Shown here piece by piece: positions 48,320-57,288 of a DNA stretch of 64,000 bases. Position 1 is the stretch's first letter, and each line of letters begins with the position of its first letter. Source of the stretch: UBA5066 sp048500275 (GTDB taxonomy: Bacteria; Acidobacteriota; Thermoanaerobaculia; UBA5066); contig JASNYI010000001.1 in assembly GCA_048500275.1 (NCBI GenBank), positions 1,612,001 through 1,676,000 of the forward strand, given 5' to 3'. The notes under the pieces were generated by a model. It saw only the letters and a list, made by a program, of their open reading frames with translations. It searched no databases and was not told the origin of the DNA. A program made the position numbers and the translations under genes.

Positions 48320-50458
48320 TTGCGGTCCCTGCGCGCGGGCCTTCGGGCCCTCCTCCCGATTCTCGCCCTCTCCTCCTCCGGCCTCGCCCAGAGACCGGAG
48401 GAGCCCTTCACGGCTCTCGTCGCGACGCGCGAGGTCGTCCTCGACGGCCGGCTCGGCGACCCGCTCTGGAAGGACGCCCCCGTCCTCGATCGCTTCACGC
48501 AGCAGGAGCCCGACGAGGGGAAGCCGGCGACGGAGCGGACCGAGGTGCGCGTCGTCGTGACGCCGAGGACGCTCGTCGTCGGCGTCGTCTGCCTCGACCG
48601 CGAGGCCGGGACGATCGCGGCCCGCAACTACGAACGGGACGGCGACTTCGACGCGGACGACTGGGTGATGGTCGTCCTCGACACGTACCTCGACCGCCGC
48701 AACGGCGCGCTCTTCGGCGTCAACCCGCTCGGCACCCAGTGGGACGCGCTCGTCACGAACGAGGGACCCGAGGAGGTCGAGTGGGACGCGATCTGGGAGT
48801 CGGAGGCCTCGGTCGGTCCCGACGGCTGGCGCGCCGAGATCGCGATCCCGCTCTCCTCCCTCCGGTCCCCCGCCGGGGCGACCTCCTTCGGCTTCAACGT
48901 CGTCCGGACGCTCCGTCGACGCCAGGAGACCTCGTCGTGGGGCGCCTGGCGCCGCGAGGCCGGCCCGAACCGGGTCTCGATGGCCGGGACGCTGGACGGG
49001 TTCCGGCTGGAACGAAACCTCCCGCTCGTGGTCAAGCCCTTCCTCCTCACCGGGTACGACCACGACGTGCGAGAGGCGGGAGGGGGTTATCGCAACGGCG
49101 GCGTCCTCGACGCGGGGATCGACGCGAAGGTCGGCGTCACGCCGACGCTCGTCCTCGACGCGACGTTCCGGACCGACTTCGCGCAGGTCGAAGCCGACAC
49201 GCAGCGCGTGAACCTCACCCGCTTCCCGGTCTTCTTCCCCGAGAAGCGGGAGTTCTTCCTCGAGCGGATCGGCTTCACGCGCTTCGGCCAGCAGCAGCTC
49301 GGCGAGGTCTTCTACTCCCGGCGGATCGGCCTCTCGCCCGACGGCGAGCCGATCCCGATCGTCGGCGGGGCCCGGCTGACCGGAAACGTCGGGCGGACCG
49401 AGGTCGGGGTCATCGCCATCCGCCAGGACGACGCCTTCGGCCTCCCCGAGACCGACTTCTACGTCGCCCGCGTCAGGCACCCGCTCGGCGCGCGCTCCTC
49501 CGTCGGCGCCATCTTCACCGACCGGGAAGGGGGCGCTCCGGGGAAGGAGTGGAACCGCGCCGCCGGCGTCGACCTCGACTGGAAGCCCACGGCGACGCTC
49601 GCCTTCACCGGCTTCTGGGCCACGACCCGGGACCCGCAGGGCAAGCCGGACACCGACGGCTGGCGCGTCTCCGGGAGCTTCGACGACGGCACGTGGCAGC
49701 TCTACTCGAGCCTGAAGCGCTACGACGAGGACTTCGACCCCGGCATCGGCTTCGTCCCGCGCACCGGCATCACGAACGCCTTCGGCCGCGCGGCGCGACG
49801 CTTCTTCCCCGCGAAGGGGATCGTGAGACAGTGGGAGGTCGCGGCCGAGGTCGACTACTTCGAGGACCCCTCCGGCGAGCCCGTGGGCCGCGAGATCGAG
49901 CTCGCGATCACCGCGGAAGGGCGCGACGCGAGATTCCTCCACGCCGAGCCGGTCGCGAGGAGCTGGGACCGCCTCGACGAGGCGTTCGAGATCCGGCCCG
50001 GGATCGTGGTTCCGGCCGACGCCTACTGGAACGACCGCCACTCGGTGGAGCTCGGCTCCAGCCCGGCCGCCGTCCTCTCCGCGAGCGCGGGCGTGGAGTG
50101 GGGGACCTTCTACGGCGGGCACCGCGAGACGTGGTCGCTCCAGGCGTCGTACCGGCCGAACCCCCACCTCCTCCTCGACCTGACGGAGGACTACAACGAC
50201 GTCCGGCTTCCGGGCGGCTCCTTCACGACCTCGCTCACCGGCCTTCGCGCGACGTGGAACTTCTCACGCTCCCTCCTCGCCACCGCCTACGTCCAGATCA
50301 ACACCGCCGCCGACGTGGCGAGCCTGAACGCCCGCGTCCGGTGGATGTGGCGCCCCGCCTCCGACGTCTATCTCGTCTTCAACCGGGCGACCGGCGAGGG
50401 GCTGGAGCGACCGACCTGGCAGGTCCTCCTGAAAGCGACCTGGGCGATCCTGCCGTAG
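48320..50458 (+). CDS. DUF5916 outer-membrane protein with carbohydrate-binding-like N-domain
   Basis: 712 residues. Signal peptide at 1-23. Then a CBM9-like/DUF1083 beta-sandwich (about 30-205; DGRLGDPLWKDAPVLDRF; TPRTLVVGVVCLDREA; DDWVMVVLDTYLDRRNGALF). The rest is a DUF5916 beta-barrel, marked by FRTDFAQVEADTQRVNLTRFPVFFPEKREFFLE and YSRRIGLSPDGEPIPIVGGARLTG. Barrel-end strands alternate aromatic residues. The start is TTG at 48320 after TGAGGGG, with TAAACT at 48305-48310. The family is abundant in Acidobacteriota and Bacteroidota and probably sits in the outer membrane; substrate unknown. No visible link to the upstream pathway. Confidence 0.88.
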   Translation: MRSLRAGLRALLPILALSSSGLAQRPEEPFTALVATREVVLDGRLGDPLWKDAPVLDRFTQQEPDEGKPATERTEVRVVVTPRTLVVGVVCLDREAGTIAARNYERDGDFDADDWVMVVLDTYLDRRNGALFGVNPLGTQWDALVTNEGPEEVEWDAIWESEASVGPDGWRAEIAIPLSSLRSPAGATSFGFNVVRTLRRRQETSSWGAWRREAGPNRVSMAGTLDGFRLERNLPLVVKPFLLTGYDHDVREAGGGYRNGGVLDAGIDAKVGVTPTLVLDATFRTDFAQVEADTQRVNLTRFPVFFPEKREFFLERIGFTRFGQQQLGEVFYSRRIGLSPDGEPIPIVGGARLTGNVGRTEVGVIAIRQDDAFGLPETDFYVARVRHPLGARSSVGAIFTDREGGAPGKEWNRAAGVDLDWKPTATLAFTGFWATTRDPQGKPDTDGWRVSGSFDDGTWQLYSSLKRYDEDFDPGIGFVPRTGITNAFGRAARRFFPAKGIVRQWEVAAEVDYFEDPSGEPVGREIELAITAEGRDARFLHAEPVARSWDRLDEAFEIRPGIVVPADAYWNDRHSVELGSSPAAVLSASAGVEWGTFYGGHRETWSLQASYRPNPHLLLDLTEDYNDVRLPGGSFTTSLTGLRATWNFSRSLLATAYVQINTAADVASLNARVRWMWRPASDVYLVFNRATGEGLERPTWQVLLKATWAILP

Positions 50459-50484
50459 GAAAGGAATTCCGGAGACCGGAGCGG

Positions 50485-50493
50485 TGTTATACA
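50485..50493 (+). promoter_or_regulatory. Extended -10 of the mrp operon; possible leaderless mRNA
   Basis: TGTTATACA is an extended -10 (TG-n-TATACA), ending 7 nt before the GTG start of mrpA. Transcription would start at or by the GTG. No Shine-Dalgarno is seen in the intervening bases (GGCTCGC). No strong -35, as expected for an extended -10. Confidence 0.5.
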
Positions 50494-50500
50494 GGCTCGC

Positions 50501-52822
50501 GTGATTTTCGCCGTCCTGTCCGGGTTCCTCGTCGCACCCTTCGCGGCGCTCCTCGAGCGGGGGCTGAGGCGGGGCGCTGCGCCGCTCCTGGCGCTCTTTC
50601 CGGCCGGCCTCTTCTTCTGGTTCGCCCGGTTCATCCCGGCGGTCGCCGAGGGCGAGACCCCGACCGCCGCCCTCGCCTGGATCCCGGAGCTCGGCGTCTC
50701 GCTCTCCTTCCGCCTGGACGGCCTCTCTCTCCTGATGTCGCTCATCGTCACCGGCATCGGGGCCCTCGTCCTCCTCTACACCGGCAGCTACATGGAGGGG
50801 CATGCCCGCCGGGGGACGTTGATGGGCTACCTCGTCGCGTTCCTCGCGTCGATGCTCGGCCTCGTCCTCTCGGACAACCTCCTCGGCCTCTTCGTCTTCT
50901 GGGAGGCGACGAGCCTCCTCTCCTACTTCCTGATCGGCTTCGACCGCGAGAAGGCCGAGGTGAGGGCCGCCTCGCTCCAGGCCCTCCTCGTCACGGGGGG
51001 CGGGGGGCTCGCCCTCCTGGCCGGGTTCGTCCTCCTCGGTCAGGCCGGCGGCAGCTTCGAGATCCCGGTTCTCGTCGCGAGCTCCGAGGCCCTCAAGGCG
51101 AGCCCGCTCTACACGCCCGCCCTCCTCCTCGTCCTCCTCGGCGCGTTCACGAAGTCGGCCCAGGTCCCGTTCCATTTCTGGCTCCCCGGCGCGATGGCCG
51201 CGCCGACGCCCGTCAGCACCTACCTCCACTCGGCCACGATGGTGAAGGCGGGGGTCTTCCTCCTCGCCCGCCTCCACCCGGCCCTCGGCGGCACTCCCGA
51301 GTGGAGCTGGATCGTGACGAGCGTCGGCGCCGCGACGATGCTCACGGGGGCCGTCCTGGCCGTCGGACAGAAAGACCTCAAGCGCCTCCTCGCCTACTCC
51401 ACGGTCAGCTCGCTCGGTTCGCTGACGATGCTCATCGGCGTCGGCACGCCCGCCGCGCTCGGCGCGGCGATGGTCTTCCTCCTCGCCCACGCGCTCTACA
51501 AGGCCGCGCTCTTCCTCGTCGCGGGGATCCTCGACCACGAGACGGGGACGCGCGACGTCACCCGCCTCGGCGGCCTCTTCGCCCTCCTCCCGGCGACCGG
51601 CGTCGCGGCGGTGGCGGCCGCCTTCTCGATGGCGGGCCTGCCACCTCTCCTCGGCTTCGTCAGCAAGGAGCTCCTCTACGACGCGGCCCTCAGGGCCTCG
51701 CCGATCCCCCTCCTCCTCGTCCCCGTCGCGGTCGCGTCGAACATGCTCCTCGTCGCCGTCGCCCTCGCCGTCGGGTGGGGGCCGTTCACGGGCGCGCGGG
51801 GCGAGACGCCGAAGGCGCCTCACGAGGCCCCCGCGACGATGTGGGCGGGACCGGTCCTCCTCAGCTTCGGGAGCCTCGCGTGCGGCGTCTTCGCCGGGGC
51901 GATCTCGCCGTTCCTCTCCTCCGCGGCCTCGGCCGCCCTCGGGCACCCCTACGGCGTGAAGCTGGAGCTCTGGCACGGCTTCAACCTGGTCCTCCTCAAG
52001 AGCCTCGTCACGCTCGCCGTCGGCGTTGCCCTATGGTCGGGCCGTTTCCGGCTGCGCGCCCTCGCCGCGCGCCTCTCCCCGGTCGGCGAGCTCGGCCCCG
52101 GCCGTCTCTACCGCGACGGACTCGCCGGCCTCGTGAGGCTCGCGAAGGGGACGGCGTCCGTCCTCACCTCCGGCTCGCTGCGCCAGGACGTGCGGGTCGT
52201 CCTCGCCGCCACGGTGGCGCTCTCCGGCGCGCTCCTCATCTCGCGGGGCACCCTCGGCGCGCCCGACGCCCTCCGGTCGGTGAGGCCCGTGGAGGCGATC
52301 CTCGTCCTCATCGTCGTGGCCGGGGCCGTCGGGACGGTCGCGGCCGGCTCCCGGCTGGCGGCCGTCGTCGCCCTCGGCGTGTCGGGCTACGGCATCGCGC
52401 TCGTCTTCCTCGTCTTCGGCGCCCCCGACCTCGCGATGACGCAGTTCGCCATCGAGACCCTCTCGGTCCTCCTCTTCGTCGCGGTCCTCCGGCGGCTGCC
52501 GAGGCTGAAGCCCCGCTCCCTCCGTCGCTCCCGCGTCACGGACGGGCTCCTCGCCGGGGCCACCGGGGCCGTCATGACCGGCCTCGTCCTGGCCGTCCAC
52601 GCCGAGCCGCTCCGCTCCCGCCTCGCGCCGTTCTTCCGCGAGGCGAGCCTGCCTCTGGCCAAGGGGCGCAACGTCGTCAACGTCATCCTCGTCGACTTCC
52701 GCGGCCTCGACACGCTCGGCGAGATCACCGTCCTTGCGGCCGCGGCGCTCGGCGTCTGGGCCCTCGTGCGGGTCCGGCTCTCCCCCGGCTCCGCCGCCCC
52801 GGACGAGGACGAGCGGCGATGA
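50501..52822 (+). CDS. mrpA: Na+/H+ antiporter subunit A (MrpA with MbhD/MbhE-like C-terminus)
   Basis: 773 residues, the usual MrpA length. A NuoL-like proton-translocating core of about 14 helices spans ~1-500 (VFWEATSLLSYFLIGFDREKAE; GAFTKSAQVPFHFWLPGAMAAPTPVSTYLHSATMVKAGVFLLARL; KDLKRLLAYSTVSSLGSLTM; FVSKELLYDAAL). It holds conserved Lys, His and Glu in the channel. The C-terminal part has DUF4040/MbhD (SGYGIALVFLVFGAPDLAMTQFAIETLSVLLF) and MbhE (VVNVILVDFRGLDTLGEITVL) domains. Inner-membrane antiporter exporting Na+ with H+ uptake. GTG start; the stop overlaps mrpB (ATGA). Confidence 0.95.
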   Translation: MIFAVLSGFLVAPFAALLERGLRRGAAPLLALFPAGLFFWFARFIPAVAEGETPTAALAWIPELGVSLSFRLDGLSLLMSLIVTGIGALVLLYTGSYMEGHARRGTLMGYLVAFLASMLGLVLSDNLLGLFVFWEATSLLSYFLIGFDREKAEVRAASLQALLVTGGGGLALLAGFVLLGQAGGSFEIPVLVASSEALKASPLYTPALLLVLLGAFTKSAQVPFHFWLPGAMAAPTPVSTYLHSATMVKAGVFLLARLHPALGGTPEWSWIVTSVGAATMLTGAVLAVGQKDLKRLLAYSTVSSLGSLTMLIGVGTPAALGAAMVFLLAHALYKAALFLVAGILDHETGTRDVTRLGGLFALLPATGVAAVAAAFSMAGLPPLLGFVSKELLYDAALRASPIPLLLVPVAVASNMLLVAVALAVGWGPFTGARGETPKAPHEAPATMWAGPVLLSFGSLACGVFAGAISPFLSSAASAALGHPYGVKLELWHGFNLVLLKSLVTLAVGVALWSGRFRLRALAARLSPVGELGPGRLYRDGLAGLVRLAKGTASVLTSGSLRQDVRVVLAATVALSGALLISRGTLGAPDALRSVRPVEAILVLIVVAGAVGTVAAGSRLAAVVALGVSGYGIALVFLVFGAPDLAMTQFAIETLSVLLFVAVLRRLPRLKPRSLRRSRVTDGLLAGATGAVMTGLVLAVHAEPLRSRLAPFFREASLPLAKGRNVVNVILVDFRGLDTLGEITVLAAAALGVWALVRVRLSPGSAAPDEDERR

Positions 52823-53235
52823 GGTCGCTCATCCTCTCCGCGGCGGCGCGGGTCCTCTTCCCGCTCCTCCTTCTCTTCTCCGTCTTCCTCCTCTTCCGCG
52901 GGCACAATGAGCCCGGGGGCGGCTTCGTCGGCGGTCTCGTCGCGGCCACGGCCTACGCCCTCCTCGCCCTGACGAGCGGGGTCGACGCGTCCCGCCGGTT
53001 CCTCCCCGCGAGCCCGCAGCTCCTCGTTGGCGCCGGCCTCCTCACCGCCCTGTCCGCCGGAGTCGTCGGCCTCGCCGCGGGGCGCCCCTTCCTGACCGGG
53101 CTCTGGGGCGACGCGACGCTCCCGGTCATCGGGAAGCCGGGGACGCCCGTCCTCTTCGACACGGGCGTCTACCTGACCGTCCTCGGCGTCGTCCTCCTCA
53201 TCCTCTTCACGCTCCAGGAGGAGGACGAGCCGTGA
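52819..53235 (+). CDS. mrpB: Na+/H+ antiporter subunit B
   Basis: 138 residues, four membrane helices. The MnhB/MrpB signature LLFRGHNEPGGGFVGGLVAATAYALLAL is present, with VLFDTGVYLTVLGVVLLILFTL at the end. Part of the seven-subunit Mrp complex in the inner membrane. Starts at ATG 52819, overlapping mrpA by 4 bp, and its TGA overlaps the GTG of mrpC. Confidence 0.93.
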   Translation: MRSLILSAAARVLFPLLLLFSVFLLFRGHNEPGGGFVGGLVAATAYALLALTSGVDASRRFLPASPQLLVGAGLLTALSAGVVGLAAGRPFLTGLWGDATLPVIGKPGTPVLFDTGVYLTVLGVVLLILFTLQEEDEP

Positions 53236-53579
53236 CGCTCCTCCTCGCGCTGGCCATCGGCGTCCTCTACGCCGCCGGGACCTACCTCCTCCTTCGCCGG
53301 AGCGCGGTGCGGGTCGTCTTCGGACTCGCGCTCCTCGGCTACGCCGCGAACCTCCTGATCTTCACGGCCGGCCGGCTCGTCCGCGAGGTGCCTCCGATCG
53401 TCCCGGCCGGGGCGCTCGCCCCCCCGGTTCCGTCCGCCGACCCGTTGCCGCAGGCGCTCATCCTGACGGCGATCGTCATCGGCTTCGGCGTCCAGGCCTT
53501 CGCGCTCGTCCTCCTGAAACGCACCTGCCAGGAAGCGGGGACCGACGACGTCGACGCGATGCGCGAGGAGGACGCGTGA
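53232..53579 (+). CDS. mrpC: Na+/H+ antiporter subunit C (NuoK-like)
   Basis: 115 residues with three helices, NuoK-like, of normal MrpC length. Core strand-helix: AGTYLLLRRSAVRVVFGLALLGYAANLLIFTAGRL, then DPLPQALILTAIVIGFGVQAFALVLL, the conserved MnhC motif. GTG at 53232 overlaps the mrpB stop; its own TGA overlaps mrpD. Confidence 0.93.
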   Translation: MTLLLALAIGVLYAAGTYLLLRRSAVRVVFGLALLGYAANLLIFTAGRLVREVPPIVPAGALAPPVPSADPLPQALILTAIVIGFGVQAFALVLLKRTCQEAGTDDVDAMREEDA

Positions 53580-55084
53580 ACCTCCTCCTCGTCCTCCCGC
53601 TCGCCGTCCCTCTCGCGACGGCGGTCGCCGCGATCCTCCTCTACCGCCACCCGCGCGCCGCCCGCCTCGCGAGCGCCACCGGCAGCGCGGGGCTCCTCGT
53701 CTCCTCACTCGCCCTCCTCGGCGCGACGCTGGACGGGACGATCCTCGTCACGCAGGCGGGGGCGTGGGCGGCGCCGTTCGGCATCAGCCTCGTGGCCGAC
53801 CGCTTCGCCGCCTCGATGGTCGTCGTGTCGGCCGTCCTCCTCGCGGCGGTCGTCGCCTACTCGGCGGCCGGGCTCGACCGGGCGCGCGAGCGCGCCGGCT
53901 ACCATCCCCTCCTCCACGTCCTCGGCATGGGGGTCTGCGGGGCGTTCCTGACGGGGGACCTCTTCAACCTCTACGTCTGGTTCGAGGTCATGCTGATGTC
54001 CTCGTTCGTCCTCGTCTCGCTCGGGGGCGACCGCGCGCAGCTGACCGGGGGGCTCCGGTACGTCGTCCTGAACCTCGTCTCCTCCGCCCTTTTCCTCGCC
54101 GGCGCGGGCCTCCTCTACGGCTCGGTCGGGACGCTCAACATGGCCGACGCCGCGGTCGCGCTCCGCTCGCTCCCCGCGCAGGGGCTCCCGAGCGTCGTGG
54201 CGTCGCTCTTCCTCGTCGCGTTCGGCATCAAGGCGGCCGCCTTCCCGCTCTTCTTCTGGCTCCCCGCCTCGTATCACACGCCGCCGATGCCGGTCGCGGC
54301 GCTCTTCGCGGGCCTGCTGACGAAGGTCGGGGTCTACGCCCTCGTGAGGGTCCTGACGCTCGTCTTCAACCGGGACACCGGCTTCACCGGCCCGCTCGTC
54401 CTCTGGATCGCCGCGCTGACGATGCTGACGGGCGTCCTCGGCGCGATGGCCCAGAGCGACGTGCGGAAGGTCCTCTCCTTCCACATCGTCAGCCAGATCG
54501 GCTACATGCTCATGGGGCTCGGCCTCGGGACCCGCCTCGCCCTGGCCGGCACGGTCTTCTACATCCTCCACCACATCGTCGTGAAGGCGAACCTCTTCCT
54601 CGTGGCCGGCGTGATGCGGCGGGTCGGCGGGAGCTTCTCCCTCGACCGGCTCGGAGGTCTCCTCCCCCGATCGCCCCTCCTCGCCGCGGCGTTCCTCGTC
54701 CCCGCCCTCTCCCTGGCCGGGATTCCGCCCCTCTCGGGCTTCTGGGCGAAGTTCCTCCTCGTCCGCGCCGGCCTCGAGGCGGAGAACGGCGCGATCGTCG
54801 CCGTCGCCCTCGCGGTCGGCCTTCTCACCCTCTTCTCGATGACGAAGATCTGGGCCGAGGCTTTCTGGAAGCCGGCCCCCGCGGGTGCGGGGGAAACCGC
54901 GGCGCTGACCGCAGGGGAACGCGCCTCGCTCCTCGGGCCGATCCTCTCGCTCGGCGCGATCACGGTCGCCATCGGGCTCGGCGCGGCGGTCCTCTTCCGG
55001 TTCGCCGACGGGGCTGCCGTCCAGCTCCTCGACCCGGACCTCTACATCCGCGCCGTCCTCGGCGCGCGAGGCGGGGAGGCCTGA
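53576..55084 (+). CDS. mrpD: Na+/H+ antiporter subunit D (NuoN/M-like)
   Basis: 502 residues with about 14 helices; a proton-translocating antiporter-like subunit. Conserved segments: GAFLTGDLFNLYVWFEVMLMSSFVLVSLGG, FGIKAAAFPLFFWLPASYHTPPMPVAALFAGLLTKVGVYALVRV, SDVRKVLSFHIVSQIGYMLMGLG, HHIVVKANLFLVAGVM and FWAKFLLVRAGL. GTG at 53576 overlaps mrpC by 4 bp. mrpE follows with a 3-nt gap. Confidence 0.95.
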   Translation: MNLLLVLPLAVPLATAVAAILLYRHPRAARLASATGSAGLLVSSLALLGATLDGTILVTQAGAWAAPFGISLVADRFAASMVVVSAVLLAAVVAYSAAGLDRARERAGYHPLLHVLGMGVCGAFLTGDLFNLYVWFEVMLMSSFVLVSLGGDRAQLTGGLRYVVLNLVSSALFLAGAGLLYGSVGTLNMADAAVALRSLPAQGLPSVVASLFLVAFGIKAAAFPLFFWLPASYHTPPMPVAALFAGLLTKVGVYALVRVLTLVFNRDTGFTGPLVLWIAALTMLTGVLGAMAQSDVRKVLSFHIVSQIGYMLMGLGLGTRLALAGTVFYILHHIVVKANLFLVAGVMRRVGGSFSLDRLGGLLPRSPLLAAAFLVPALSLAGIPPLSGFWAKFLLVRAGLEAENGAIVAVALAVGLLTLFSMTKIWAEAFWKPAPAGAGETAALTAGERASLLGPILSLGAITVAIGLGAAVLFRFADGAAVQLLDPDLYIRAVLGARGGEA

Positions 55085-55087
55085 GCC

Positions 55088-55555
55088 GTGCCCGGCACGT
55101 TCGTCTTCCTCGCCCTCGCCTGGGTCGCCCTCACGGGCGAGGTCACTCTCGCCAACCTCCTCCAGGGGGCCGTCCTCTCCGGCCTCCTCCTCGCCCTCCT
55201 CCGCTTCCCCGTGAGGCGGCGCCTGCGGATCTCGAAGGTCCCGAAGGCGATCGGCCTCCTCCTCTACTTCCTGAAGGAGCTCCTCCTCTCGAACGCCTCG
55301 GTGGCGAGGAGCATCCTCTCCCCCCTGTCGTCCCTCACCCCCGGCATCGTCGCCGTGCCGCTCGACCTGAAGAGCGACGCCGGCATCGCGACGCTGGCGA
55401 ACCTCATCACGCTCACCCCCGGGACCCTCAGCCTCGACGTCTCCCCCGACCGCCGGACGCTCTACGTCCACTCCGTCCACGTCGACGACCCCGACGCCTT
55501 CCGGCGCGAGATCAAGGAAGGGTTCGAGCGGCGGGTGAAGGAGGTCTTCGAGTGA
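55088..55555 (+). CDS. mrpE: Na+/H+ antiporter subunit E
   Basis: 155 residues. Two N-terminal membrane helices are followed by a cytoplasmic domain. MnhE signatures: FLKELLLSNASVARSIL, LTPGIVAVPLDLKSDAGIATLANLITLTPGTLSLDVSPDRRTLYVHSVHVDD. GTG start 3 nt after mrpD, with stop overlapping mrpF. Length is normal for the family. Confidence 0.93.
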   Translation: MPGTFVFLALAWVALTGEVTLANLLQGAVLSGLLLALLRFPVRRRLRISKVPKAIGLLLYFLKELLLSNASVARSILSPLSSLTPGIVAVPLDLKSDAGIATLANLITLTPGTLSLDVSPDRRTLYVHSVHVDDPDAFRREIKEGFERRVKEVFE

Positions 55556-55821
55556 CGCTCCTCGAGCTCGTCTCCGTCTGGGTCGCCCTGCCGCTGCTCG
55601 GGGTCGCGCTCCTCCTGACCGTCGTGAGGATCGGGCTCGGGCCGAGTCTCCCCGACCGGGTCGTCGCCCTCGACCTCCTCTCGACGCTCGGCGTGAGCGT
55701 CGTGGCCGTCGTCGCCCTCTCCTCCCGCAACGCCGTCTACCTCGACGTGGCGATCGTCCTCGCCCTGCTCTCGTTCCTCGGGACCGTGGCCTTCGCCGCC
55801 TACCTGGAGAGGTCGCGGTGA
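55552..55821 (+). CDS. mrpF: Na+/H+ antiporter subunit F
   Basis: 89 residues with three helices. The MrpF core LTVVRIGLGPSLPDRVVALDLLSTLGVSVVAVVALSS is diagnostic, with YLDVAIVLALLSFLGTVAFAAYLE at the end. Too small to be obvious by length alone, but position and motif make the call safe. GTG start overlaps the mrpE stop; TGA overlaps mrpG. Confidence 0.93.
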   Translation: MTLLELVSVWVALPLLGVALLLTVVRIGLGPSLPDRVVALDLLSTLGVSVVAVVALSSRNAVYLDVAIVLALLSFLGTVAFAAYLERSR

Positions 55822-56174
55822 GCGTCCGCGACGTCCTCGCCGCGGCGCTCGTGCTCGTCGGCGTCGCGACGGCCCTCCTCGCCGCGGTCGGCCTCCTCCG
55901 GATGCCCGACGTCTTCACGCGGATGTCGGCCACCTCGAAGGCGTCGACTCTCGTGAAGATGTGCGTCTTCCTCGCGATCGCCATCGCGTTCGACGACCTC
56001 GGCGTCGCGGCGCGCGGCCTCGCCGCGGTCGCCTTCGTCTTCCTGACGGCCCCCCTCGCCGCCCACGCCATCGGGCGCGCCGCGTTCGCGCTCGGCGTCC
56101 CGCTCTTCCCGGGGACGAAGATCAACGAGATGCCACGGCCGGAGGGCGGCTCCGCCGAGGACCCGGACCCCTGA
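55818..56174 (+). CDS. mrpG: Na+/H+ antiporter subunit G
   Basis: 118 residues with three helices. MnhG/PhaG signature: VATALLAAVGLLRMPDVFTRMSATSKASTLV, then VAFVFLTAPLAAHAIGRAAF. The C-terminal tail is charged. GTG start in the mrpF overlap. This completes a single-copy mrpABCDEFG order, the group 1 arrangement. A CaCA exchanger gene follows after 4 nt. Confidence 0.93.
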   Translation: MSVRDVLAAALVLVGVATALLAAVGLLRMPDVFTRMSATSKASTLVKMCVFLAIAIAFDDLGVAARGLAAVAFVFLTAPLAAHAIGRAAFALGVPLFPGTKINEMPRPEGGSAEDPDP

Positions 56175-56178
56175 CCCC

Positions 56179-57264
56179 GTGAACGGGCTCCTCTTTCTCG
56201 CCGGCATCGTCCTTCTCGTCGTCGGGGCGGACCTCCTCGTCCGGGGGGCGTCCCGGCTCTCCCTCTCGATCGGGCTCTCGCCCCTCATCGTCGGTCTGAC
56301 GGTCGTCTCGTTCGGCACGAGCGCTCCGGAGCTGGCCGTCAGCATGAAGGCCGCGCTCGCCGGGACGACCGAGATGGCGTTCGGGAACGTCGTCGGCAGC
56401 AACATCTGCAACGTCCTCCTCATCCTCGGCCTCGCCGCGCTCGCCGCCCCGCTCGAGATCGCGCCGGCCGTCCTCAGGCGCGACCTGCCCGTCCTCCTCG
56501 GCCTCTCGTTTCTCACCGCGCTCCTCGCCTCCGACGGTCGGCTCGGCGCCGTCGACGGGCTCGTCCTCCTCTCGGGTGGCATCGCCCACGCGGTCCTCTC
56601 CTTCCGGCAGGAACGGCGTGGGCCGGACACGGCGGCTGCGGAGGCGCCCCTTCCCGCCCGGCGGCACGGCCGGCTCCTCGACGCGCTCTCGGTCCTGGCG
56701 GGCCTCGCGCTCCTCGTCGTCGGCGCGGACCTCCTCGTCGGCGCCGCGGTGAGGTTCGCGCGGGCCGCGGGGGTGAGCGACCTCGTCGTCGGCCTGACGG
56801 TCGTCGCCGTCGGGACCTCGCTTCCCGAGATCGCCGCCTCGGTCCTCGCCTCGCTTCGTGGCGCGCGGGACATCGCCGTCGGAAACGTCGTCGGCAGCAA
56901 CGTCCTGAACCTCGCGATCGTCCTCGCCCTCACGGCGATCGTGGCGCCCGGCGGGGTCGCCATCCCGGCCGACGCCCTGCGCTTCGACACGCCGGTGATG
57001 ATCGGCTCGGCGCTCCTCTGCGTCCCCGTCTTCCTGAGCGGCCGCCGCGTCTCGCGCGCCGAAGGTCTCGGCTTCGTCCTCCTCTACGCCCTCTACACGA
57101 CCTGGCTCGCCCTGAAGGCGCAGGAGAGCCCGCACCTCGCGCAGCTCCAGGCCGTCGTCCTCTTCGTCGTCCTGCCGACCGTCGCCGTGGGCCTCTTCGT
57201 CTGGCTCGCGAGGACCCTGCGACGGCGGCGCCTCCCGAGACCGCCCGGCCCGGCCGGGACGTAA
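56179..57264 (+). CDS. CaCA-family calcium/sodium antiporter, copy 1 (YrbG-like)
   Basis: 361 residues in ten helices arranged as two inverted halves. The first alpha-repeat is GLTVVSFGTSAPELAVSMKAALAG with GNVVGSNICNVLLILG. The second is GLTVVAVGTSLPEIAASVLASLRG with GNVVGSNVLNLAIVLA. Between them lies a variable basic loop (RQERRGPDTAAAEAPLPARRHG). Inner-membrane exchanger moving Ca2+ (or other cations) against Na+ or H+. GTG start 4 nt after mrpG, so it is probably part of the mrp transcript. Its C-terminus has an extra helix and basic tail (LRRRRLPRPPG). Confidence 0.93.
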   Translation: MNGLLFLAGIVLLVVGADLLVRGASRLSLSIGLSPLIVGLTVVSFGTSAPELAVSMKAALAGTTEMAFGNVVGSNICNVLLILGLAALAAPLEIAPAVLRRDLPVLLGLSFLTALLASDGRLGAVDGLVLLSGGIAHAVLSFRQERRGPDTAAAEAPLPARRHGRLLDALSVLAGLALLVVGADLLVGAAVRFARAAGVSDLVVGLTVVAVGTSLPEIAASVLASLRGARDIAVGNVVGSNVLNLAIVLALTAIVAPGGVAIPADALRFDTPVMIGSALLCVPVFLSGRRVSRAEGLGFVLLYALYTTWLALKAQESPHLAQLQAVVLFVVLPTVAVGLFVWLARTLRRRRLPRPPGPAGT

Positions 57265-57288
57265 CAGGCCACCCCGGAGCTGCAAGGC